A stretch of DNA of 64,000 nucleotides from Periplaneta americana (taxonomy: Eukaryota > Arthropoda > Insecta > Blattodea > Blattidae), in NCBI RefSeq assembly GCF_040183065.1, contig NC_091117.1, positions 104,690,501 to 104,754,500 on the forward strand, written 5' to 3'. The notes below the pieces were generated by a model. That model searched no databases. It was not told the DNA's origin and saw only the letters and a list, made by a program, of their open reading frames with translations. Positions 56,451-64,000 of the stretch are shown one piece after another. Position 1 is the stretch's first letter; the number at the start of each line of letters is the position of its first letter. A program made the position numbers and the translations under genes.

Positions 56451-56713
56451 GATATTTCTCTTTCGCCTCTTAATAGCAACAAACTACGCTATAACCTTGT
56501 TGTATCTCATATTACTATCGGCCATTGCATAAATATGTCTTTACAGAACGCAAAATTACTGTAAGTACAACAATCACACGAAGCAAGCAAATGTGTTTTA
56601 CCCTCCTCATAGACCATCTTCCCCTCTCCTGCCTTGCTTCCGCTAGAAGTGAACCCTCTACTCCCCGCGCCTCTCTCTTTTAGCTGCCCAGATAAGTTTC
56701 GCGGACAGTAACT

Positions 56714-57600
56714 AGTACCACGTGTTGGCAGCCAAGTTTCAGCACTAATCTTGGAAACAGAGGGTCCTGGTTTGACCCACCAACCCGGTTTGTACTCTTT
56801 CCCTAACCTCTAAATGCTAAATCCTTCTCACCAAAAAATAACGTAATAGAAAGAATCCTGTGAAATAAATTTCACCAGTAGTAAGGAAATTTCAGAGTCC
56901 AGATGGAAAGGAAAGTCAGTCCCATGATGTCTTCTAATCCTCTCTATTTAATGTATTGGTAACTTTTTTTATTAGCACTCATTTTATGAACTAGCAATAA
57001 GAACTTGCACTGTAAATAATATAATCTTTTTTCGCCCTTTGTGAGTAAATAAAATGGATTTGTTTGATTTGGAGTTGTGACCAAATACTCTACATGGAAA
57101 ACAGTATCTGGAGTGATTTATTTATAGCACTTCATACTAGCTGCTAGGGACACTGTCCATTCTTGAGATTTAAAACTAAAACTTCTTGTGGAAAAGCAAA
57201 GGCCCTGTCAACTTAAAAAATGTACTTTTAGGTAGAAAATGATTCTAACAGAGTAGGTGTAGAGATTAGTTTCTGTGAAAACCCGAGTGTCATGCGACAA
57301 ATAGAACAGTGACAATCCACCGATAAAAATTCTTGGTATTACAGAAGTGACATCACAATTCCACTATGAAGCGTAGACCATGGCCATAAGTAGCAGCAAC
57401 TGGGCTTTATCCAGTGTCATCATATATCACAATGACTAGAGATGGGGTAGGAAGGTCTTTTACAATTTCGTGAAAACAACTATGTCCAGGACAATACCGT
57501 TGTATGATAATTGTAAGCTTCTTCCTGCGTAAATCTCTTCCTATTATTAGTGTAAGTTTCTGGTGTCTGGGGTCAAGTCTTATATGAAATAATTATTTCC
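56714..57600. other. No gene seen
   Basis: No motif or repeat boundary that I can support. If the P2X7-like gene below belongs to a transposon, its left end should be here. Confidence 0.4.
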
Positions 57601-58121
57601 ACGAGTCATGGCTGGAATCAATTTGAGCCCAGGAAAGGTGAAATTGTAAGAATATGGGAAGAAAACAGTGAGAATACAAACCAACTAGGAACCATGGACT
57701 GCTGTGTCTGCGGTGAATGTGTGTCTTCAGCAACTCATCAAGAGTATTTCTGTTGCTGTGAAAGTGCAATGATAAGAGATGTAAAGGGAAGTGTTTAGTG
57801 TATTACATTTCATAATGCATTTCATGTTTTTGTACTAAACAGAGACACGTTGAATACTGCTAGGCATGTTATGATGGTGAGAGCAGACTCTAATTTTGAA
57901 AGGGAAGAGTTACAGGAAGTAAATAACAAGAACATATGCTCTATGTTGCTTACAGACAGTTTGTTTACTGGATTAATTCTTGGAATCCCCTCGGAAGAGG
58001 AAACAGAAAAGTCATACCTGCATGCGTAATAAAAGAAATTCATCACAAATAACCGAACCCTGACAATGAGTACAGAAACTTTCAAACTGCTGATAGAAGG
58101 GAAATTTTGTATTTTTATTAA
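57601..58121 (+). pseudogene. P2X7 intracellular (C-terminal, zinc-binding) domain protein, second copy
   Basis: The same domain as at 2955-3451. NQFEP opens the block at 57617, then CCVCGECVSSATHQEYFCCC with a denser cysteine cluster than copy 1. Next, after a stop at 57797-57799, CITFHNAFHVFVLNRDTLNT. A frameshift near 57935 leads to YVAYRQFVYWINSWNPLGRG, NRKVIPACVIKEIHHK, a stop, then PNPDNEYRNFQTADRRE to a stop at 58119-58121. All landmarks of the P2X7 C-terminus (QFEP, WC-C--C, CC-E, C...F, AYRQFV, GRGNRRVIPSC) are present. No channel part. It converges on the 3' end of the THAP transposase 370 bp away. Confidence 0.85.
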
Positions 58122-59807
58122 CTAGAAATTGTTTTTAATTAAAAAGAAATTCACCATAATTTATTATATTTTGCAGCCAACACTCAGAACATTTTAAAAA
58201 TTATCTTAATTGTTACATTTTTTTATTTCACCAATTGTTCTTTCCTTTTAAAAGGTTTTAATAACTTTACCTCCAATAAGCATATTGTTGACCATTTATA
58301 ATTGTTTCAATGTTAGTGATAACTCGATCAGAACAAGTAATCAATTTCGAAAACCTATTACAACCTGCATTTCTTAAAACAAATTCAAAGTTTTAACTGA
58401 TAAATTTATATCAATATACACATAGAAATTTTTATTGGCGAAAATTGTTAAAATTAGATTTAACATTCCTTGAAACTAGAAAAAGAGCAGCTCTTCACAG
58501 CTTCCATAAACTCAGGTGAGGCCACTGGAGCAATGCATCATGTAACATCTTTGGACAGGTAAGGATCTTCCTCCATTTCAATGGTTAACCCATTCACATA
58601 ATGTAATGCCCTGTTCACTATGTCTTTATGGTACTCATGAGTTTCTCTTTCATGAACTGAAGCTACTACTCACTTTTTGTTGGTTTTGAATATTTCATTT
58701 TCTCACCTTTAACATTCCTTTTTGTGTTTGAATTGTAATCCATGGTTGCCATCATTGGTCTTAGTACCATTCCGTCATAACTGAAGTGAACCCTTTTCGA
58801 CTTATATTTTACTGCCACATTGTGTGACAATAATTCTTTGCTTGCTTCAGGCCCTCAATGAAATTTCTATAATTTATTACAGATGATAGTAACATGTAGT
58901 CGTGTGATTGCTGTTTGACCCATTCACTTTCTTCATCTTCAGTACGTTCTCTATGCTCACACTGATGAATAACTTTATTTCCTGTCCAATTATGTAGGCC
59001 TACAGTACAAAATGAAACAACACTGATTAAAATTTTTCAACTAGCACAGTTTCGTCTCCACCACAAGTTTGACAGGACCACCACATGTGGTTTATAATGC
59101 TATCTTTCTAACTTTGTACAAGTGGCGATTTTTTCAATTTCTTTAACCCTCCTACTACCATAGGGTCAATGGCGACCCCACACATACCGTTTGTATCTCC
59201 TTCAAAAAATTTTTATATTTTTTTCCCCTTTTTAACTTTTATTTATTTTAGGTTAATGACACTCCTGTAAAATATTTCTCGTCTACCATTTTCTGTTTCT
59301 GAAATATTGATTTAATTACATCTAGTACCGCAGGGTCAGCATTGACCCCAAAACGACATTTTGTGTGGTTTATAATTTATTGCGGACAAACCACTCGTAA
59401 TTAACTCTTATGCTACCTAGTGGCAGATTATGACACTCTTTAGTCCAGTTCTTCATTTTTTTCGGCCAGATTTCACTAATACTCCAGCAATTAACTGTAT
59501 TTTGCAGTCTAATGAGCAACTGACTATATGACAGCTGCTGTAGGTCTAAATATGCCCAATCATGAAGTATGCAAAATTTTGTTAGAAGAAAATGATGATG
59601 CGAAACATTGTGATGCTACGTTGTTGACGAACGATGACCAGAACCTTTCTGATGACGATGGGGAGATTGACACCATCGAAAGTCTTGAAGATGGTGATGC
59701 TTTGAGTAGTTATTGTGCATCAAGTATCAAATCCTCGTCTGACGATGAGGATAAAAATTTTGACTGCTGCTGTCCAACACATTTTCAAGTCATGGTCACT
59801 GGCATTG

Positions 59808-60560
59808 CTCATGTGGTAGCGTGTTTGCTTGCTGATCTGGAGTTGCGCTTGGGGATCGATTCGATTCCCGCTTGTGCTGATAACTTGGTTGGGTTCATTC
59901 TGAGGTTTTTCCCAACCCTAAGGCGAATGTCAGGTAGTCTCTGGCAAATCTTCTGTCTCATCTCGCCAAATATCATTTCGCTATCACCAATTCCATTGAC
60001 GCTAGATAACCCAGTAGTTGAATAATTTCAAGGGAGAAATTGTTCCGGGGCTTATATCGAATCCGGGACCTTTGGCTAAACGCACCAACACACTACCAAC
60101 TGAGCTACCTAGGAACTCTATTGAGTCAGTGTCTGGTAGAGTTCTTGGGTAGCTCAGTTGGTAGATCGTTGGTGGGTTCAATACCCAGGCCTGAAACAAT
60201 TTTTCCCTTGAAATTATTCAAATCAGCTTCACCTGAAAGCTAGGTTTGCATAATACACGTCACTGTTCATTAACAGAAAACCACAATAAGTCACACAGAG
60301 TTTGTGTGCACTCAGTGTTGTTTGCTTGATGTTTGTCAGCCCACTTTGAGGCCTGTGGATATAAAGGGAGAAATTGAATCTGTGTCTGGTAGAGTTCCTG
60401 GTAGCTCAGTTGGTAGAGCATTGGAGTGTTTAGCCAAAGGTCCCGGGTTCGATACCTGGCCCCAGAACAATTATTCAAATCAGCTTCACAGGGAGCTGTA
60501 TCTGAAAGCTAGATTTGCAACCCAGTAGTTGATACACCATCATCAAATAACCAAGTACAA
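59808..60560 (+). mobile_element. tRNA-derived SINE (type 2), split
   Basis: Head TGGTAGCGTGTTTGCTTGCT with B box-like GATTCGATTCCCG, body GGTTTTTCCCAACCCTAAGG and ATCATTTCGCTATCACCAAT. The tail begins GACGCTAGATAACCCAGTAG at 60000. Its end resumes at 60518 (CAACCCAGTAGTTGATACAC, ATCATCAAATAACC). AACCCAGTAGTTGA is thus duplicated on both sides of a 0.5-kb block of type 3 SINEs. Confidence 0.88.
60023..60517. mobile_element. Cluster of tRNA-derived SINEs (type 3), three units
   Basis: Unit on the reverse strand at about 60023-60116; forward units at about 60121-60258 and 60371-60517. Each has GGTAGCTCAGTTGGTAGA (an intact tRNA-like A box) and, in two, AAGGTCCCGGGTTCGATAC (B box), then CAATTTTTCCCTTGAAATTA or a shortened form, then CAAATCAGCTTCAC and GAAAGCTAG. 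The first two are head to head. Spacer 60259-60370 is unrelated. Confidence 0.9.
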
Positions 60561-62509
60561 AGAAGTAAGTCATATTCTTACTGTATAATCTCCTAAAATA
60601 GAATAAAGCCTTCCAGTTCATCAGCTCTAGCACATGTCCCTATCACTAGGTGCTCTCGGATTGAATTCCCAGTGTTGACTGAAATAATAATTGTGATGGA
60701 TAAAATCGGAAGATTAAGACTCTTATCGGGGCACTTCTGGGCACTTATGTTGACCGAAAACATTCAAGCAGGTGCTGAAGTTGTGCAAAGTTTACATGTC
60801 AAGACCATTTGATATGCAAACAATATAGTAATTGATTGGAGAAGTCCTTCGAAGCACATATGAAAAATGTTTGAAAAATGTATTACCTCTCTACACATCA
60901 GTATCAATAACCATATAAAAATGTTAATATTGTAGTTAAATAATTATTTTATGAAAAAATTATAATGAAAACCATGGCTGAAGACTAATTTTGTGCATAA
61001 ATGTCAGCATTGAAAGTGTAAGTATTTTTTTTTTCCGATTTTTTTAATACTGGGGTCAACATTGACCCCATGGTATTCAGTGTCACAAAAAATGTCTGGT
61101 AGTACAAGGTACAAGGGTTAAACTTTTTAGCTAGATACTCAGAAAGGTGCCACACAAACTTGTGTGTTATTTGCGGAAATTTCGTCCTTAGTAGTTTTCG
61201 GACCTCTCGATGGCGACAGGAAAGAAAAGTTCCATTTCTACACCTTTTCAAGTAATCTAGATAATATTTTGTCGCATGCTGGCTTCTCCAAATCCCCATT
61301 AATCTGACCCTTTTGAAGTACAACAAAGTCAATTATTTCGTCAGTGGTAATGTCCATGACTTTGTACTTTGCTGAAAATCCTGGGCTATCAAACTGACTA
61401 TTCCCAGCTAACCAAACCTTTTTATTTTGTTTACCTGCGATTATATTCTTATGTTGTTGTAACCACACATTCTTTATCGCAGGTGCGACATAACTGTTGA
61501 TAATGTTATAAAACGAAGTAGGAGACATGAAGTGCAAATTGAAAGTCTTGGCAAAGGATCTGAAAACACTCAAACTTACACTGTTAGTGTAAAGAGATGT
61601 TGCTAATTTAACAGTAAGAGAGGATTTCTTTACGTTTTTTTGCGACCGCCAGATATATTTATGGCGAGCACTGCATTCAGATTCGACAGATAATGAAGGG
61701 CCCTAGATCTCGGCTGCACAGAAATTACAGTTTTTCCGCATTTATAACAAATGACGAACAGAGAGAAGGGCACACTTGTCTATTTTAAAATTGTTATATT
61801 TCAGTAAAACTGCTTCTCCTATGGAGTCAGTGTACACGTCACTAATGCTACTAGCTGTTTCACAAAAGGACAGATCCATATCATTTACCTCCTCACTTTC
61901 AGAAGTTTCACAGTTCGAAATACCCCTGAAAATTTCACTCCCCAGCGCACACTGCACACTTAATTCATTGCAATTTGTATGTGTGTTTAAATTGGCATCA
62001 TCACTTGTTCTTGGATATCACTGGCCCCTGCTTCTTCGTTCACTGTCTCTCATAGTTCACTGCATGAACTTGTAAATGACTAGTCTATTGCTTGTTTTAT
62101 AATCTTCTTCCTTACGTATGCACCAGTATTTCTCTGACTTTGATGACGTTCATTAATTTCACCCAGTTTCAATTTTTAAAGAGGGGATTTCACTTTTTTT
62201 AAAACCAGTCTACTTGTTTTGATACGCAGAAGTACATTTCTTAGCTGGAATGTAATTTAAAAATCTTCTGGAGTGGAGTGTTCAGAACAAATAATGGAAT
62301 TCCGGTTGGGTTCGAAATTACGCTAATTTATTCGATTCACCCATGCTTTGAATCTATTCGGTGAGCTTTCGCGATTAGGAAATTCATTAATACTTATTCC
62401 AAGGTCTGTGTTTATAGTATTTGAACACCCAAAAACACAACAATGAGGCATTTCCGATAGAATAGCATACAAACTTATATATCAAATAATAAGACACTAA
62501 TTGCTTCAC

Positions 62510-62640
62510 CGTATGAAACGCTACTGAGTGAAGCTCTAAGGAAGAATTACAGTGAACTACCTGGAGTTGTGACCATTCGAGCCCAGGCATTATCAAAGAA
62601 AGCGGAAGGCTTTGAGATATGAAAAGCCGACAACAATATC
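62510..62640 (+). pseudogene. Possible pogo/Tc5-type HTH fragment
   Basis: A 40-residue piece, ALRKNYSELPGVVTIRAQAL then SKKAEGFEI and a stop, has the spacing of the CENP-B-type HTH (P-x-I-xx-KA-x-FxI). Too short to be sure. Confidence 0.3.
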
Positions 62641-62719
62641 AATGTCAAAGACATCCTCTTGCAGCTGTGGATTATAATTTATGGCAAGAATAAGCGCTGT
62701 TGCTATACGTTTAATCTAA

Positions 62720-62945
62720 TTTAATTGTTAGTATGAAGTACGGCAACAACACATCACAAAACAACTCATGAACAACTTGCAGCTTGTAAGGATGGAATTT
62801 CAAATCTGTTTTCAATATCCGATGGAGCGATCGCTGGCTGATTTGCATTGTCAGCAAATGTCGACGGGCTGAGTGCTGTGGACTTCGCTGCATTTCTGCT
62901 CGAATGCAATTGACATTCTCGGCGTTCAGGTGGTTCTTGACCTAC
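62720..62945 (-). pseudogene. Mariner-type (DUF4817 group) HTH fragment
   Basis: The reverse frame gives VNCIRAEMQRSPQHSARRHL, then ISQRSLHRILKTDLKFHPYK and LQVVHEL. This is the second helix-turn-helix of insect mariner proteins (SARRHS...ISRRSVxRILxxDLxFHPYKxxxVQEL). Only this segment is present, between two other relics. Confidence 0.75.
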
Positions 62946-62989
62946 CTGACGATTTCTTGTTTTTCACTGTGTCTTGAAGCCTAAGATGC

Positions 62990-63260
62990 CCTTCAAAATT
63001 ACAGCCCCAGGAGTGATGACATACAGAAAATCATACAAGAAAATACTCACCAGTGGCGGACACCTACACTGGAGATCCCATTGAAGTTAAGTATTGAAAA
63101 AAAGATCTGGAGCCAGGAAATAAGGAATGCAGCTACTTTGCCTAAGAATAATATGGTCAGTCAGGAGAAGAAAAAGAATGTTCTCAACCTGATGAAGTAT
63201 TTTAGAATACCAGAATCTGCTAAAGATTTCTATAAAGACATTACTGGGAATTCATGTTAA
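62990..63260 (+). pseudogene. DUF7869-type protein, extreme C-terminus
   Basis: The frame ends VSQEKKKNVLNLMKYFRIPE then SAKDFYKDITGNSC and a stop at about 63258. The upstream part includes IWSQEIRNAATLPKNN. It resembles the closing motif of the other two DUF7869 copies (IP-xx--FY). Start and termini not seen. Confidence 0.5.
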
Positions 63261-64000
63261 ATTTTATTGAATGTTCCTAATATTTTGTGCATACATTTAA
63301 TTTTACTTAAGTGTGAGTATTTTGAGACAGCAAATAATACATTTCAGGTTATTTCGGCAAATTTGGACCTATCCTTTTTTCATACTAGTGATTCAATATT
63401 ATTATCGTTGATGAATGTATAGAGTTTTTGTGTTTTCCCAAAAAAAAAAAAAAAAAAAAAGTAATATTATTGTATTTTGTTCTTTGTTGAAAATAAAATG
63501 TAACAATCACAAGTTAATACAATATAAATACATTTAAAATGTGATAAAATCACATATAAGAGTCATTCCATGTCAAATCGCACAAAATTATACAAATTTT
63601 GACCTTCATATTTCTGATTGCGTTTATATTTTTTTTATCAACTCTATAGGTCTAATAAACCAACAAGTGTACTTTTATTTCCTCCTAAGTCCACATGTTT
63701 TTAAAATATTGCATGTTAAAATTCGTTAAAAATGTCGCACAATCCAACATTTAAAGCGTCATATTTCCGACGATATTTACGTTAAAATTTTTTTGAAAAA
63801 TGCATTTAAAAGCTTAAAGTACTGTCTTTTGTTAAATATTTACTAACTAATTTTAATATAATTATTACAAATATTTTTTTATGATTCAATTTTTAAAAGT
63901 TAGATATCAATGTGAAATAGCCGTATTAAAAATCTAAAAAAATTCCTACTAGGTGCACTGAAGTATTCTTAATAATTCCAGAAAAAATCACAATGGGATC
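63261..64000. other. No gene seen
   Basis: AT-rich, with a poly-A of 23 at about 63440-63462, perhaps the tail of a retroposed or truncated sequence. Nothing else to report. Confidence 0.4.

Larger units (their letters stand above)
54461..56707 (-). mobile_element. Tc1/mariner element with nested LINE
   Basis: TA flanks at 54459-54460 and 56708-56709. Ends TTGTCCGCGCAACTTATCTA and the inverse of CTGTCCGCGAAACTTATCTG, with GGCAGCT following in both. Carries the C-terminal part of a DDE transposase and a LINE at 55572-56450. The N-terminal part of the transposase is missing. Confidence 0.85.
59147..61117 (+). mobile_element. piggyBac-like element with TTAA duplication, nested in the THAP transposase
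   Basis: TTAA at 59143-59146 and 61118-61121. Ends CCCTCCTACTACCATAGGGT and, inverted at the right, CCCTTGTACCTTGTACTACC. ATAGGGTCAATG-CGACCCC and its inverse are subterminal; GGGTCA-ATTGACCCC recurs. A forward frame at 59528-59785 is acidic and serine-rich (NLSDDDGEIDTIESLEDGD) like piggyBac N-termini and is cut by a SINE. No catalytic domain remains. Confidence 0.88.
58490..62451 (-). pseudogene. THAP-domain transposase (Kolobok-like?), copy B, split by a piggyBac-like element
   Basis: ATG at 62451 opens a THAP finger: MPHCCVFGCSNTINTDLGIS, INEFPNRESSPNRFKAW, a stop, then FEPNRNSIICSEHSTPEDF. Further on come CNFCAAE, ESECSARHKYIWRSQ and FRSFAKTFNLHFMSPTSFY. The open frame 61573-61238 has VWLAGNSQFDSPGFSAKYKV, the GDGxCDSPGxSAKY block, then DEIIDFVVLQ. 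At about 61200 come SCRHREVRKLLRTKFPQITH and FVWHLSEYLAKKF. The piggyBac-like element then interrupts. From 59142 onward come LWWRRN-type, HNWTGNKVIHQCEHRE, NYRNFIEGLKQAKNYCH and HFSYDGMVLRPMMATMDYNS, then VHERETHEYHKDIVNRALHY to about 58500. Essentially a whole transposase with a handful of lesions. Confidence 0.82.

Noticed and set aside
57070-62575. The 14-bp word TGGAGTTGTGACCA occurs directly at 57070-57083 and 62562-62575, just outside the P2X7/THAP block
   Set aside because: Tempting as a target duplication, but no inverted ends adjoin it and a few chance 14-bp repeats are expected in 64 kb of skewed DNA.
1-64000. CRISPR arrays, operons, bacterial promoters or riboswitches
   Set aside because: No regularly spaced repeats or prokaryotic gene organisation; the content is eukaryotic.

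Overview
This window looks like intergenic or intronic DNA from a large, AT-rich insect genome. The polyneopteran/cockroach-termite type is my best guess. The reasons are scattered AGGCCTA-type hexamers, tRNA-derived SINEs with clean A and B boxes, non-LTR retrotransposons with (TAAG)n, (TATTG)n or (ATTC)n tails, and DNA transposons of piggyBac, hAT, Merlin, P-like, pogo, mariner and THAP types. There is no bacterial or viral gene organisation, no operon and no rRNA. The species call is inference. The repeats and their boundaries are read directly from the sequence.

Layout. 0.6-2 kb: an internally decayed DUF7869 element. 3-3.5 kb: a P2X7-intracellular-domain gene copy with one frameshift. 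3.8-9.5 kb: a hAT remnant, then a piggyBac transposase gene split by a microsatellite-tailed repeat that itself carries a hAT inside its TTA run. 9.6-13.9 kb: more copies of that repeat, a deleted mariner, a degenerate transposon protein and a LINE tail. 14-16.9 kb: a THAP-transposase pseudogene cut by a mariner, with a hAT MITE (perfect 8-bp target duplication) just upstream. 17.1-19 kb: a MULE-like element with a 10-bp target duplication. 19.2-27.3 kb: two copies of one element abut head to tail. The first holds a P-like element with a THAP exon. The second holds a Merlin transposon whose transposase gene is interrupted by a second Merlin.

29-45 kb: LINE tails, a second DUF7869 element loaded with SINEs, a TA-flanked element carrying a piggyBac-like element, a Ty3/gypsy RT fragment and a pogo element split by a LINE with a 14-bp target duplication. 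At 44.7-45.1 kb two splice-compatible exons are the only good candidate for a host gene. 46-47.5 kb: a palindromic array of a tRNA-like repeat. 47.5-52.5 kb: two LINEs facing opposite ways, one carrying a short retroposon in its RNase H domain and a solo LTR near its C-terminus. 52.6-56.7 kb: a pogo-type pseudogene and a mariner with a nested LINE. 57.6-62.5 kb: a second P2X7-domain gene copy, convergent with a second THAP transposase. That transposase is split by a piggyBac-like element, which is split by a SINE, which is split by a tRNA-SINE cluster.

Almost everything here is mobile DNA, so the genes do not form a pathway. What they record is order of insertion: exact target duplications and interrupted reading frames let the layers be peeled. 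The most unusual content is the two stand-alone P2X7 C-terminal-type zinc-domain genes and the depth and cleanness of nesting. All positions were read by eye; fuzzy ends may be off by tens of bases.
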